Assembly: GCF_003347515.1 (NCBI RefSeq)
Contig: NZ_QEII01000269.1
Location: 1-64,000, forward strand
Source: Rhodoferax ferrireducens
GTDB lineage: Bacteria > Pseudomonadota > Gammaproteobacteria > Burkholderiales > Burkholderiaceae_C
Length of the DNA: 64,000 nucleotides
Direction: 5' to 3'
Position 1 is the first letter of the stretch. Each line of letters starts with the position of its first letter. The notes under the pieces are model-generated. The model worked only from the letters and a program-made list of their open reading frames with translations. It did no database searches and was not told the DNA's origin. Both the position numbers and the translations under genes were made by a program. Below, piece after piece: positions 16,778 through 26,307 of this stretch.

Positions 16778-18538
16778 ATGGATTATTATGGTCTGATGTT
16801 GCGTTTCAACCGTTTTCCATTCATCGTCTTGCTCGTTGGCGCGCTGGCCGCGAATGCGCAAGTGCCCGACAGCCAACCAGCCGAGCCTGTTAGTTCCTCA
16901 ATGGACGGTGAGCTCTTTTATCAGCTTTTGCTGGGGGAACTCGGCGTGCGGGAAGGGGAAGCGGGTGCGGGTTATTCGCTGATTCTCGATGCGGCGCGCA
17001 AAACGAATGACACCAGACTGTTCAAACGTGCCGTCGATATTGCGATACAAGCGCGCTCTGGCGAATCTGCGCTGCTAGCGGCCCGGGCTTGGAAACTGGC
17101 TCTACCCAACTCAAAAGAAGCCAATCGATACCTCTTGCAGATATTGATTGGCCTGAACCGTATCGGCGAAACCGTGGAACCGCTCATCAGCGAGATAGCG
17201 ACCACGGATTTGAAAGACCGGCCCGCCACCGTAAGCACCATTCCGCGTTACTTTGCTCGCGCCACCGACAAAGCGCTGGCAGCCACCACGGTGGAGCAGG
17301 CGCTGACGGGCTACCTGACGGAGCCAGGAGTTGGTATTTCTGCGTGGCTCGTCATCGGTCGCATGCGTTTTGACGCGGGGGATGTCGCCGGTGCCATGGA
17401 GGCAATCGATAAGGCGCAGGCTTTAGATACCAAATCTGATGGCCCTGCCCTGCTGGCCCTATCCATGATGGGCCCCAAGGCGCCACAAGCCGAGGCCATT
17501 GTGAAGAATTATCTTGCGCGCCATTCACAACCCGAAGTGCGCATGGAATACACCCGCGCCTTACTGGATGCGCAACGTTACGCGGAAGCGACGACCCAAC
17601 TGCAGATCATTACGTCTGAGAAACCCGACTTTGTCGATGCCTGGCTGATTCGGGGGGCACTTGAATTGCAGGACGGCAAACCAACTGTAGCCGAGCGCTC
17701 CCTCAAACGATATGTGGCATTGGCATTGGCGCAAGGCAAGCGCGATGGCACGCCCCAAGGGGAAGCAAGCCGTGGACTGGTGCAGGCTTACCTCTCACTG
17801 GCCGACATTGCCGAACAAAGGAAGGACTTTTCTGACGCTGACGCGTGGCTGAAGCGCATTGACAGCGCAGACGCCTTGCTCAACGCCCAGCTGCGTCGGG
17901 CCGCCATTCTTGGACGCCAGGGCAAACTCGAAGAAGCACAACAACTCATCCGCAAGCAGCCCGAAAAGTCACCGGCCGACGCCCGCCTGAAAGTAGCCGC
18001 CGAAGTCCAGCTGCTTCGCAACAGCAAGCAACACAAGGCCGCGTATGACCTGTTGGCACAGGCGGTGTCGCACTATCCTGAAGATCTGGATCTGGTTTAC
18101 GACATGGCCATGGTGACCGAAAAACTGGGCAATCTGGAGGAAATGGAACGACTACTGCGTAGCGTGATCGAGAAGAAGCCCGACTATCTGCATGCCTACA
18201 ACGCACTGGGTTACTCGCTGGCAGAACGCAATATGCGTTTGCCGGAGGCCAAACAACTGATTCTGAAGGCTCTGGAATATGCGCCGGGGGATCCCTTCAT
18301 AACGGATAGCCTGGGCTGGGTTGAATTTCGTAGCGGCAATTTAACAGAGGCCGCGCGCATTCTTCAGGGGGCGTTCAAAGCCAAACCCGATGCGGAAATT
18401 GCAGCCCATCTGGGTGAGGTGTTGTGGACCATGGGGCAGCGTGAGCAGGCGGTAAGCATCTGGAAAGAAGGTGCGCAGATCGATGGGGCGAACGAAACTT
18501 TGCTGGAAATACTCAAACGCCTGCGTGTGAAGCTGTGA
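16778..18538 (+). CDS. Exported tetratricopeptide-repeat protein
   Basis: The 586-residue protein has a signal peptide ([19 protein letters not shown]) and many TPR-like helical pairs, clearest at about residues 390-560 ([52 protein letters not shown]). An internal ATG at 16796 would put the signal peptide nearer the N-terminus and is equally likely. Its stop overlaps the lolB start (GTGA), so it probably serves in the envelope; TPR proteins beside lolB are common in betaproteobacteria. Partners are unknown. Confidence 0.85.
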   Translation: MDYYGLMLRFNRFPFIVLLVGALAANAQVPDSQPAEPVSSSMDGELFYQLLLGELGVREGEAGAGYSLILDAARKTNDTRLFKRAVDIAIQARSGESALLAARAWKLALPNSKEANRYLLQILIGLNRIGETVEPLISEIATTDLKDRPATVSTIPRYFARATDKALAATTVEQALTGYLTEPGVGISAWLVIGRMRFDAGDVAGAMEAIDKAQALDTKSDGPALLALSMMGPKAPQAEAIVKNYLARHSQPEVRMEYTRALLDAQRYAEATTQLQIITSEKPDFVDAWLIRGALELQDGKPTVAERSLKRYVALALAQGKRDGTPQGEASRGLVQAYLSLADIAEQRKDFSDADAWLKRIDSADALLNAQLRRAAILGRQGKLEEAQQLIRKQPEKSPADARLKVAAEVQLLRNSKQHKAAYDLLAQAVSHYPEDLDLVYDMAMVTEKLGNLEEMERLLRSVIEKKPDYLHAYNALGYSLAERNMRLPEAKQLILKALEYAPGDPFITDSLGWVEFRSGNLTEAARILQGAFKAKPDAEIAAHLGEVLWTMGQREQAVSIWKEGAQIDGANETLLEILKRLRVKL

Positions 18539-19035
18539 AACAAGGCGTGAGAGCTATTTGCGCGGCGCTTCTTTTTGCTACTATTTTTATAGCTGGCTGC
18601 GCAGCTCCGATAAGAGCTAGCGTCTCAAAACAGTCTGAAACACCGCTCTGGCACGGGCGCCTCGCAGTCAGGGTTGAATCTGACCAGCCGCAATCCTTTG
18701 CGGCTGAATTTGAGCTAACCGGGAACGCGCAGGTCGGCGCATTGACGCTGTACACCCCGATGGGCAGCACAGCCGCCGCCCTCTCCTGGTCCGACCAGAC
18801 AGCGGTGATGCGCACCCAGGGTGAAGTTCATTCTTTCGAATCGCTGGACGCTTTGATCAAGCAGGCCGTTGGCACCGAGATACCCGTCGCGGCTCTCTTC
18901 GCCTGGCTGAAGGGCGACAATATGATTGCGGCGGGCTGGAACGCCGACCTGTCGCAACATGCCAATGGCAAGATCACGGCGCGACGCGCGCAGCCCGTCC
19001 CCCTTGCAGAGTTGCGACTGGTGCTTGAAAAGTAG
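18535..19035 (+). CDS. lolB: Outer-membrane lipoprotein insertion protein LolB
   Basis: The 166-residue lipoprotein has a signal peptide ending in the lipobox FIAGC, so Cys22 would be lipidated. The mature LolB-type beta fold includes WHGRLAVRVES, LTLYTPMGSTAAALSW and the late segment VAALFAWLKGD. LolB accepts lipoproteins from LolA and inserts them in the outer membrane. It starts at GTG 18535, overlapping the TPR stop by 4 nt. The lipobox and following residues are encoded by a copy of the dispersed repeat (18577-18630). Confidence 0.9.
   Translation: MKQGVRAICAALLFATIFIAGCAAPIRASVSKQSETPLWHGRLAVRVESDQPQSFAAEFELTGNAQVGALTLYTPMGSTAAALSWSDQTAVMRTQGEVHSFESLDALIKQAVGTEIPVAALFAWLKGDNMIAAGWNADLSQHANGKITARRAQPVPLAELRLVLEK
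18577..18630 (+). repeat. Dispersed repeat copy A (encodes the LolB lipobox)
   Basis: The copy runs from GCTACTATTTTTATAGC through TGCGC to GAGCTAGCGTCTCAAAA. It is diverged in the second half but keeps the shared reading frame (IFIAGCA...). The lipobox Cys is the repeat's TGC. Confidence 0.65.
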
Positions 19036-19051
19036 CGTACTGAATCCGTCA

Positions 19052-19075
19052 GGGACAGCGCCCAAGACCTGTCCC
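19052..19075 (+). terminator. Weak hairpin between lolB and ispE
   Basis: GGGACAG (19052-19058) and CTGTCCC (19069-19075) form a 7-bp stem with a 10-nt loop in the 56-bp gap. There is no T run, so it may be a weak terminator or mRNA stabiliser rather than a full stop. Confidence 0.3.
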
Positions 19076-19091
19076 CCTATATTTCCAATCC

Positions 19092-19955
19092 ATGAAGTCG
19101 CTCTACGACATTTCCGCCCCAGCCAAACTCAACCTATTTCTGCACATCACGGGCCGGAGAAGCGATGGTTATCACTTGCTGCAATCCGTGTTCATGCTGA
19201 TTGACTGGTGTGACACACTGCATTTCGACCTGCGCGTTGATGGACAAATTAGCCGCGAAGACCTGTGCACACCTTTGCCGGTTGATGACCTCATCGTCCG
19301 CGCAGCACGCGCCCTGAAGACGGCCAGCAACAGCCCGCTCGGCGCTCACATCGGAATTGAAAAACGCATCCCCGCACAGGCGGGCATGGGCGGTGGCTCA
19401 TCCGACGCGGCATCGACCCTGCTGGCGCTGAACCGCCTGTGGAAACTTGACTATTCGTTGGAAAAACTGACCCACATCGGGCTTCAGTTGGGAGCGGACG
19501 TGCCGTTTTTCCTGGGTGGACGCAACGCATGGGTCGAGGGAATTGGTGACAAAATGACACCCGTGATCCTGCCACAAAGTCGTTTCTTGGTGGTCAAACC
19601 CAATGACGGGTTGGACACAAGTTTGATTTTTTCAGATCCGGGTCTAAAAAGGGATAGCGAAACTGCTATAATTGCAGGCTTCGCTGCAGACACATTCGGC
19701 TTTGGCCGTAACGACTTGCAGGGTGTTGCCCAAAGGCTTTGCCCCGGTGTAACCCAAGCTCTAAAATGGCTTGAATTACACGGACTCAATGGCCGGATGA
19801 CAGGCTCTGGAAGCGCAGTGTTTGCACAAATGTTGCGGCATATTGATTTGCACGGCGCACCAAGCGCTTTTCAGATCAGGTTGTGCAACAGTTTGGATAC
19901 TCATCCCCTGTTGGGTTGGGCATCCAGCGAGAGATTATCGGTTGACAGCTTTTAG
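19092..19955 (+). CDS. ispE: 4-diphosphocytidyl-2-C-methyl-D-erythritol kinase IspE
   Basis: This 287-residue GHMP kinase has the N-terminal DISAPAKLNLFLHITGRRSDGYH signature split across residues 4-27, the ATP-binding PAQAGMGGGSSDAA loop and the C-terminal MTGSGSAVFA. It phosphorylates CDP-methylerythritol in the MEP isoprenoid pathway. Its place between lolB and the tRNA-Gln/prs pair is the standard proteobacterial order. Confidence 0.97.
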   Translation: MKSLYDISAPAKLNLFLHITGRRSDGYHLLQSVFMLIDWCDTLHFDLRVDGQISREDLCTPLPVDDLIVRAARALKTASNSPLGAHIGIEKRIPAQAGMGGGSSDAASTLLALNRLWKLDYSLEKLTHIGLQLGADVPFFLGGRNAWVEGIGDKMTPVILPQSRFLVVKPNDGLDTSLIFSDPGLKRDSETAIIAGFAADTFGFGRNDLQGVAQRLCPGVTQALKWLELHGLNGRMTGSGSAVFAQMLRHIDLHGAPSAFQIRLCNSLDTHPLLGWASSERLSVDSF

Positions 19956-19969
19956 CTGCCGACCCGTGT

Positions 19970-20046
19970 AGGGGAGTCGCCAAGTTGGTTAAGGCACTGG
20001 ATTTTGATTCCAGCATGCGAAGGTTCGAATCCTTCTTCCCCTGCCA
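19970..20046 (+). tRNA. tRNA-Gln (anticodon TTG)
   Basis: The plus-strand cloverleaf has acceptor AGGGGAG/TTCCCCT (one G-U), anticodon stem CTGGA/TCCAG with loop TTTTGAT (anticodon TTG), T stem GAAGG/CCTTC, and GCCA at the 3' end. It lies in the conserved ispE-tRNA-prs order and is probably co-transcribed with prs. Confidence 0.95.
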
Positions 20047-20114
20047 AATATTTAGCCGTACGTTTCGAACGCTGGACGTACAGGCGTAAACATCACTCAA
20101 TTGCTGGAATACTC

Positions 20115-21092
20115 ATGCAGTCTCCTCAACCCCCCGATTTCATGGTTTTTACCGGCAATGCCAATCCTGGCATGGCGGAGGAAATCGCCAGCCACTTGGG
20201 TATCGGACTGGGCGCCGCGACGGTTGGTCGCTTCTCCGATGGTGAAGTCACCGTCGAAATCAATCAAAACGTGCGGGCCAGGGATGTCTTTGTGGTTCAG
20301 TCCACTTGCGCGCCGACCAACGAAAACCTGATGGAATTGCTCATCATGGTGGATGCACTCAAACGTGCGTCCGCAGAGCGCATCAGTGCCGTGATTCCGT
20401 ATTTTGGCTATGCGCGGCAAGACCGTCGTCCGCGCTCCAGCCGGGTGCCGATTACCGCCAAGGTTGTGGCCAATATGTTGCAGGCCGTTGGTGTGGCTCG
20501 CGTATTAACCATGGATTTGCATGCCGACCAGATTCAGGGATTTTTTGACATTCCCGTCGACAATATTTATGCGTCTCCCGTCTTGCTGGGTGATCTGCGC
20601 CAGAAGAACTACGAAGACCTGATCGTCGTGTCTCCCGACGTGGGTGGCGTGGTGCGCGCTCGCGCCCTGGCCAAGCAACTCAATTGTGATCTCGCCATCA
20701 TCGATAAGCGTCGTCCCCGGGCCAACGTCAGCGAAGTCATGCACGTCATCGGTGAAATCGAAGGACGCAACTGCGTCATCATGGACGACATGATCGACAC
20801 CGCCGGCACCTTGGTCAAAGCCGCGGAAGTCTTGAAAGAACGCGGCGCGAAAAAGGTTTACGCGTATTGCACACACCCCATTTTCTCGGGTCCGGCGATT
20901 GAGCGCATCACCAATGGTGGCGCACTCGACGAAGTGGTGGTCACGAATACCATCCCCTTGAGCCAGGCGGCATCAGCTTGCCAGAAAATTCGGCAACTGA
21001 CCGTGGCACCGTTGATCGCCGAGACGATCCAGCGCATTGCCAAAGGCGAGTCCGTCATGAGTTTGTTCTCGGATCAAGAAAATCTTTTCTGA
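20115..21092 (+). CDS. prs: Ribose-phosphate pyrophosphokinase (PRPP synthetase)
   Basis: Starting at ATG 20115 gives 325 residues: [20 protein letters not shown] at the N-terminus, the catalytic flexible loop with [13 protein letters not shown], the metal site [12 protein letters not shown], and the PRPP-binding loop [15 protein letters not shown]. It makes PRPP for nucleotide, His and Trp synthesis. The open frame extends upstream into the tRNA and is not real there. A terminator follows at 21107-21140. Confidence 0.97.
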   Translation: MQSPQPPDFMVFTGNANPGMAEEIASHLGIGLGAATVGRFSDGEVTVEINQNVRARDVFVVQSTCAPTNENLMELLIMVDALKRASAERISAVIPYFGYARQDRRPRSSRVPITAKVVANMLQAVGVARVLTMDLHADQIQGFFDIPVDNIYASPVLLGDLRQKNYEDLIVVSPDVGGVVRARALAKQLNCDLAIIDKRRPRANVSEVMHVIGEIEGRNCVIMDDMIDTAGTLVKAAEVLKERGAKKVYAYCTHPIFSGPAIERITNGGALDEVVVTNTIPLSQAASACQKIRQLTVAPLIAETIQRIAKGESVMSLFSDQENLF

Positions 21093-21106
21093 TTCGGGCA
21101 AAAGTG

Positions 21107-21140
21107 GGATCACGCGCAAACACGTGCGTTGATCCTTTTT
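21107..21140 (+). terminator. Rho-independent terminator after prs
   Basis: An imperfect stem pairs GGATCACGCGCA (21107-21118) with TGCGTTGATCC (21125-21135) and runs directly into TTTTT (21136-21140), a typical intrinsic terminator. Confidence 0.75.
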
Positions 21141-21168
21141 AAAATCGGAGTCACACTGGTCGCGGTGG

Positions 21169-21182
21169 ACTCCTCCAGGAGT
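21169..21182 (+). promoter_or_regulatory. rplY ribosome binding site inside a small hairpin
   Basis: ACTCC (21169-21173) can pair with GGAGT (21178-21182) around TCCA. GGAG is the Shine-Dalgarno of rplY (ATG at 21190), so this stem could partly mask the site and give translational control. Confidence 0.4.
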
Positions 21183-21189
21183 TGATACT

Positions 21190-21882
21190 ATGAAATTCGT
21201 CGCTTTTGAGCGCGCCAAGCTGGGCACGGGTGCGAGCCGCCGTCTCCGCATCACCGGTCGCACGCCCGGCATCGTCTACGGTGGTGCAGTTGCGCCGCTG
21301 CAGATCGAAATTGATCACAATGCCCTGTGGCACGCCTTGAAGAAGGAAGCGTTCCACGCCACCGTTCTGGACATGGAACTGGATGGAAAAGACAACAAGG
21401 TTTTGTTGCGCGACGTGCAAATGCACCCCTTCAAGCAGCTCATCCTGCACATTGACTTCCAACGTGTCGATGCCACAACCAAACTGCACATGAAGGTGCC
21501 ATTGCACTACAGCGGCGACGAAAATTCGCCCGCGATCAAGTCAGAAGGCTGCATTGCCAATCACGTGATCACGGAAATTGAAGTGCTGTGTCTGCCTGCA
21601 GATCTGCCTGAGTTCATCGCGGTGGACTTGAGCGGCCTGAAAAAAGGCAGCTCGCTGCATTTGGCCGACATCACCCTGCCCAAGGGTGTGACAGCCGTGC
21701 CACACGGCGGCAACAAGAACCCGGTGCTGGTGTCCGTGGTGGCCGTTGCCGGCGCCGAAGTGGCCGCACCAGAAGCAGGCGCAGCAGCTGCACCTGCAGC
21801 CGCCGGCAAGGGCGGCAAGGCCGCACCTGCCGCCGCAAAAGCACCTGCCGCCGCAAAAGCACCTGCAGCCAAGAAGAAGTAA
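21190..21882 (+). CDS. rplY: 50S ribosomal protein L25 / general stress protein Ctc
   Basis: The 230-residue long-form (CTC) L25 has the N-terminal 5S rRNA-binding domain ([39 protein letters not shown]) and a TL5-type C-terminal beta domain ([16 protein letters not shown]). It ends in an Ala/Lys/Pro tail with repeated KAPAA units (about 195-230). It binds 5S rRNA in the large subunit. It lies in the conserved prs-rplY-pth order and is followed by a strong terminator. Confidence 0.97.
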   Translation: MKFVAFERAKLGTGASRRLRITGRTPGIVYGGAVAPLQIEIDHNALWHALKKEAFHATVLDMELDGKDNKVLLRDVQMHPFKQLILHIDFQRVDATTKLHMKVPLHYSGDENSPAIKSEGCIANHVITEIEVLCLPADLPEFIAVDLSGLKKGSSLHLADITLPKGVTAVPHGGNKNPVLVSVVAVAGAEVAAPEAGAAAAPAAAGKGGKAAPAAAKAPAAAKAPAAKKK

Positions 21883-21946
21883 TCTTTGGGGGACAGAACT
21901 GGCCCGCTTCGCGGTCTGGCGTCTGTCCTGCCAGTTGCACCATCAT

Positions 21947-21974
21947 GGCCCACTTCGGTGGGCCATTTTGTTTT
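21947..21974 (+). terminator. Strong rho-independent terminator after rplY
   Basis: GGCCCAC (21947-21953) and GTGGGCC (21958-21964) form a perfect 7-bp stem around a TTCG tetraloop, followed by ATTTTGTTTT. It separates rplY from pth. Confidence 0.9.
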
Positions 21975-21999
21975 CCGCCCTTACCCTGATAATTTGCGC

Positions 22000-22614
22000 A
22001 TGATCAAACTGTTTGTTGGTCTTGGTAATCCCGGTCCCGAGTACGAATCGACCCGCCACAACGCGGGTTTCTGGTGGCTGGATGAAGTCGCGCGCGAGCT
22101 CAAAACGCCGCTGCTGATGGATAAAAACTACTACGGTCTGGTTGGGCGAACGGCCGTGAACGGGCAAACCGTGTGGCTGCTGAAACCCCAGACCTTCATG
22201 AACCTGTGCGGCAAGTCGGTTGCGGCCCTGGCCCGTTTCTACAAGATTCAACCCCAGGAAATACTGGTGGCACACGACGAGCTGGATATCGTTCCCGGCG
22301 AAGCCAAGCTCAAGCTCGGCGGCAGCCACGCCGGGCACAACGGCTTGCGTGACATTCACGCCCAACTCGGCACCGACGACTACTGGCGACTGCGCCTGGG
22401 TGTTGGCCACCCGGGCGTCAAGTCCGAGGTCATCCACTGGGTGCTGAAAAAACCGTCTCTGGACCACCGGATCGCTATAGACCAGAGCATTGACCGCGCG
22501 CTCAAGGCGCTGCCGCACTTCCTGGCGGGCGATATGGACAAAGCCACCATGCTGGTGCACACCAGCAAGCCGCCCCGACCCAAACCGCCCCGACCCGACA
22601 CTCCACCGCAGTAA
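22000..22614 (+). CDS. pth: Peptidyl-tRNA hydrolase
   Basis: Starting at ATG 22000 gives 204 residues with the Pth signatures [21 protein letters not shown] (positions 4-24, catalytic His in TRHNAG), [13 protein letters not shown], and the [14 protein letters not shown] loop. It frees tRNA from prematurely released peptidyl-tRNA. The open frame runs upstream through the rplY terminator, but the family start is this ATG. The C-terminus ends in a Pro/Lys-rich tail. Confidence 0.97.
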   Translation: MIKLFVGLGNPGPEYESTRHNAGFWWLDEVARELKTPLLMDKNYYGLVGRTAVNGQTVWLLKPQTFMNLCGKSVAALARFYKIQPQEILVAHDELDIVPGEAKLKLGGSHAGHNGLRDIHAQLGTDDYWRLRLGVGHPGVKSEVIHWVLKKPSLDHRIAIDQSIDRALKALPHFLAGDMDKATMLVHTSKPPRPKPPRPDTPPQ

Positions 22615-22652
22615 ATCCCGGCTCATCCGATCCATTGAACAGAAAGCGAACC

Positions 22653-23096
22653 ATGCATAACCGCACCGTTAATGCTATATTTTTAGTAGCATCTTGCGCT
22701 TTATCGACGGGGGCTGGAGCCCAGAATACCTATAAATGTGGGAATACCTACAGCCAGTTGCCCTGCACTGGAGGTGTCGTCATTGATACTTCAGACCAGC
22801 GAACCCCTGCGCAAAAGACACAGGCCGACTTGGCGACAGATCGGAACGCCCAAACCGCCGCCGCCATGGAGAAGGCACGGCTGAGGCAGGAAGAAATGGA
22901 TATCGCTGCCAACACAGCGCCGCCACCGAAAGCGCATACGGCGGCAGTCAAGCGCAGCAGCGCGACACAGACGAAGGCCAGGCAAAAACAAAAAAAGAAA
23001 GAACCCGAGTACTTCGCCGCACAGGTTCCGGGCGAAAAAGCGACAAAAAAAGTGCCCAACAAGAGCACAAAAGCAAAGAGCGCCAGCAAAACCTGA
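22653..23096 (+). CDS. Exported DUF4124-type protein
   Basis: ATG 22653 gives a 147-residue protein with a signal peptide (AIFLVASCALSTGAGAQ). A short DUF4124-like segment with two cysteines (TYKCGNTYSQLPCTGGVV) follows, then a long Lys/Ala-rich coil to the C-terminus. DUF4124 proteins are periplasmic and of unknown function. The signal peptide is encoded by a copy of the dispersed repeat (22674-22728), one of the clearest copies in the window. Confidence 0.75.
   Translation: MHNRTVNAIFLVASCALSTGAGAQNTYKCGNTYSQLPCTGGVVIDTSDQRTPAQKTQADLATDRNAQTAAAMEKARLRQEEMDIAANTAPPPKAHTAAVKRSSATQTKARQKQKKKEPEYFAAQVPGEKATKKVPNKSTKAKSASKT
22674..22728 (+). repeat. Dispersed repeat copy B (encodes a signal peptide)
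   Basis: GCTATATTTTTAGTAGCA, then TGCGCTTTATC and GACGGGGGCTGGAGCCC. It is translated as FLVASCALSTGAGAQ, the hydrophobic core and cleavage site of the DUF4124-type protein. Confidence 0.85.
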
Positions 23097-23120
23097 TCAG
23101 GTAACCATTACAGGCTGGTT

Positions 23121-23139
23121 CAATGAAGTTTGTTCATTG
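23121..23139. terminator. Short hairpin between convergent genes
   Basis: CAATGAA (23121-23127) and TTCATTG (23133-23139) form a perfect 7-bp stem between the DUF4124-type gene and the convergent ferredoxin gene. It is AT-rich and lacks a T run, so it would be a weak bidirectional terminator at best. Confidence 0.3.
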
Positions 23140-23140
23140 G

Positions 23141-23688
<548 letters not shown>

Positions 23689-26181
23689 ATGCAAATGCAA
23701 ACTCTGCGCCTTCGGGCGCTTACATTCGTCGCCGGTGCCGCACTATTGTTCTTCAGCGGCTGGGCCAACGCGGACCCGCCGGCGCGCGTCGCACGCCTGG
23801 GCTACGCCAGCGGTGCGGTCAGTCTTTTACCCGCTGGCGACACCGACTGGGACCGGGCCACCCTCAATCGCCCACTGACCAACGGTGACCGCCTCTGGAC
23901 GGACGCAAACGCACGGGCGGAAATCCAGCTGGGTGGCGCCATGATTCGCATGAACGCCGGGACCAGCGTCTCCGTTCTCAATCTCGACGACCGGATCGCC
24001 CAACTGCAATTGACCCAGGGCACGTTGAATGTTCGCGTGCGTCGCCTTGAGCCCGGCCAGGTGTTCGAGGTCGACACGCCCAATCTCGCCTTTACCCTGC
24101 GCCAGCCTGGCGAATACCGGATCACGGTGGATCCCGATGGCAACGCGACGGACATCATCGTGCGCAAAGGCCAGGGCGAGGTGTACGGGGAAGGCGCCGC
24201 ATACGTGGTCGATTCGCGGCAGCCGTATCGCTTCAAGGGAACCGGTTTACGCGAGTACGAGTATCTCGACCTGCCGCCACTCGACGAATTCGATCGCTGG
24301 GCGCTTGACCGCGACCGCCGCCACGACAACTCGCCCTCGGCGCGCTATGTATCACCCGACGTGGTGGGCTACCAGGACCTGGATGACAACGGCAGCTGGC
24401 GTGAAAACCCGACCTACGGCCGGGTCTGGATTCCCAGGCGCGTGGCGCCCGGCTGGGCACCCTACCGGGACGGCCATTGGGCCTGGGTCAACCCCTGGGG
24501 CTGGACGTGGGTGGACGACGCGCCCTGGGGCTTCGCCGTGTCCCATTACGGCCGTTGGGCCCATCTGGGGGGAACCTGGTGCTGGGTGCCAGGCCCCACA
24601 CGCACGCGGGCCTACTATGCCCCGGCACTGGTGGCCTTCGTGGGCGGCAATAACTTCCAGTTGACGGTCTCCAGCGGCAATGTCGGTGGTGTCGCATGGT
24701 TCCCGCTGGCGCCGCGCGAGGTCTATCGACCGGCCTATGCGGCGAGCCGTGGCTATTTCGAGCGGGTCAACCGCAGTAATACGGTGATCAACAACACTGT
24801 CATTCATAACACCTACAACACCACCAACGTAACAAACCTCATCTACGCCAACCGGCGCATACCCGGCGCCGTCATCGCCGTGCCGCGCGCCGCCTTCGTG
24901 CAGTCGCAGCCGGTTGCCAGGGCGGCGGTTCGCGTGCCCCGCGAAGTGCTGGCCCGCGCGCCAGTCGCAGTAATCGCGCCCACGGCGCCTGCCGAGAGAC
25001 GCGTGCGCGAGAGCACCGGCCCGGGCGGCAAGCCACCGGCACGCGTGTTTGAGCGATCGGTCGTCGCCCGCAGCGCACCTGCGGCACCCGTCGGGTTCGC
25101 AGCCCAGCAAGCGCAACCACGCGCAAAGCCCGGCAAACCGATAGAAGAAGCCGACCGCAAGGAAAACAAACCAGCAGCGCCGGCGCCCAGCGTCAAAGTG
25201 CTTGACCGGGCGCACTTGGGCGTGCCGACCACGCGGCCCCCACCCGTGGCGCCACGCGACAAGCCGGGTGCCGCACGCGCTACACCCGACTCGAAAAAAG
25301 AGTCTGCAGCACAAGGGGCGGCCGAGCCCAAGGTCATCCCGCCGCAAGTGGCACCACCGACACCGGCAACGCAAGGAGCGCATCGACAGTCGGCGCCGCC
25401 CAAGGTGACACCACCACCGCCCGTTTCCCGACCAAACCCGGCCACGCCGCCAAGGGAAAAACTCGAATCCGTCGCTGAACCACGCCAAACCGAAACAGGT
25501 CGACCTGTTGCCGTGCCCAGACCACCGCCGCAACGCATGGCTGAACCCAAACCCCTGGCGCCACAAGTGGCACCGGCGACGCAAGAAGGGTCGCGACAGT
25601 TAGCACCGCTCAAGGCGGCACCACCAGCGCCCGTTGCTCGACCTGCCCCGGTCGCGCCGCCAGCGGCAAAACCCGAATTCGTCCCGGCGCCACGTCAAGC
25701 CGAAACCGGTCCGCCTGCCGCCGTGTCCAGACCACCACCGCAGCGCGCGGCTGAGCCCAAACCCCTTGCGCCGCAAGTGGCACCGGTTACGCAAGAAGCG
25801 CCGCGACCGTCAGCGCCGCCCAGGGTGACACCACCAGCGCCCGTCGCCCGCCCTGCTCCGGTCGCGCCGCCAACGGCCAGACCCGAATTCATCCCGGCGC
25901 CTCGACACGCCGAACCAGTACCACCTGTCGCCGTGCACAGACCTCCGCCAGCGCCAGCCGCCCCGAAACCAGAGCCCGCCGCTACCCCAAGGCAAGCCGA
26001 AGTGCGTGCGCCGGTTGCTGCGCCCAGACCTCCGCCACCACCACCGCCGCAGACTCACCCGGTGCCCACGGCGCAGCCACAACAAGCTCAAAACCATAGG
26101 CCTGCGGCCAACAGGCCTATTGACCTTAGAAATGACAGCGAGGAAGAAAAGCGCAAACACAAAGGACAGCCCCCGCCCTGA
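23689..26181 (+). CDS. Exported FecR-domain protein with a long proline-rich repeat tail
   Basis: ATG 23689 gives 830 residues. A signal peptide (LRALTFVAGAALLFFSGWANA) precedes a FecR-like beta domain (about 30-190: GAVSLLPAGDTDW, GDRLWTDANARAEIQL, MNAGTSVSVLNLDD). An aromatic domain with Trp-rich WRENPTYGRVWIPR, DGHWAWVNPWGWTWVDD and FAVSHYGRWAHLGG, of the DUF6600 type, comes next. From about residue 430 it is Pro/Ala/Arg-rich, with three 70-71-residue repeats. Such proteins are exported; no sigma/anti-sigma partner is nearby, so the FecR domain may act as a structural module. Cell-envelope location is inferred. Confidence 0.8.
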   Translation: MQMQTLRLRALTFVAGAALLFFSGWANADPPARVARLGYASGAVSLLPAGDTDWDRATLNRPLTNGDRLWTDANARAEIQLGGAMIRMNAGTSVSVLNLDDRIAQLQLTQGTLNVRVRRLEPGQVFEVDTPNLAFTLRQPGEYRITVDPDGNATDIIVRKGQGEVYGEGAAYVVDSRQPYRFKGTGLREYEYLDLPPLDEFDRWALDRDRRHDNSPSARYVSPDVVGYQDLDDNGSWRENPTYGRVWIPRRVAPGWAPYRDGHWAWVNPWGWTWVDDAPWGFAVSHYGRWAHLGGTWCWVPGPTRTRAYYAPALVAFVGGNNFQLTVSSGNVGGVAWFPLAPREVYRPAYAASRGYFERVNRSNTVINNTVIHNTYNTTNVTNLIYANRRIPGAVIAVPRAAFVQSQPVARAAVRVPREVLARAPVAVIAPTAPAERRVRESTGPGGKPPARVFERSVVARSAPAAPVGFAAQQAQPRAKPGKPIEEADRKENKPAAPAPSVKVLDRAHLGVPTTRPPPVAPRDKPGAARATPDSKKESAAQGAAEPKVIPPQVAPPTPATQGAHRQSAPPKVTPPPPVSRPNPATPPREKLESVAEPRQTETGRPVAVPRPPPQRMAEPKPLAPQVAPATQEGSRQLAPLKAAPPAPVARPAPVAPPAAKPEFVPAPRQAETGPPAAVSRPPPQRAAEPKPLAPQVAPVTQEAPRPSAPPRVTPPAPVARPAPVAPPTARPEFIPAPRHAEPVPPVAVHRPPPAPAAPKPEPAATPRQAEVRAPVAAPRPPPPPPPQTHPVPTAQPQQAQNHRPAANRPIDLRNDSEEEKRKHKGQPPP
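25318..25950 (+). repeat. Three in-frame tandem repeats in the FecR-domain gene
   Basis: Units begin near 25318, 25531 and 25741, a period of about 210-213 bp. Each encodes an AEPK...PPQVAP or PLAPQVAP start, a TQE segment, then PAPVARP, a PEF/PRQAE block and RPPPQR. The second and third units are the most alike. Confidence 0.75.
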
Positions 26182-26307
26182 ATTGACTGCGTGACACCTG
26201 CCGCGTCCTGTCGTTTTTCACCGTGTCTTGAATTTCCAGACTTCTGGCCAAGGGTGCAGGGCATAAGGCTACGATGGCGTGTCACCCAGTTTGGAAACAT
26301 CAGAAAC

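Noticed and set aside
26191..26307. N-terminal extension of the amidase
   Set aside because: The open frame continues upstream, but family members start near MTTPSPALHDLGA and no ribosome binding site supports the longer form.
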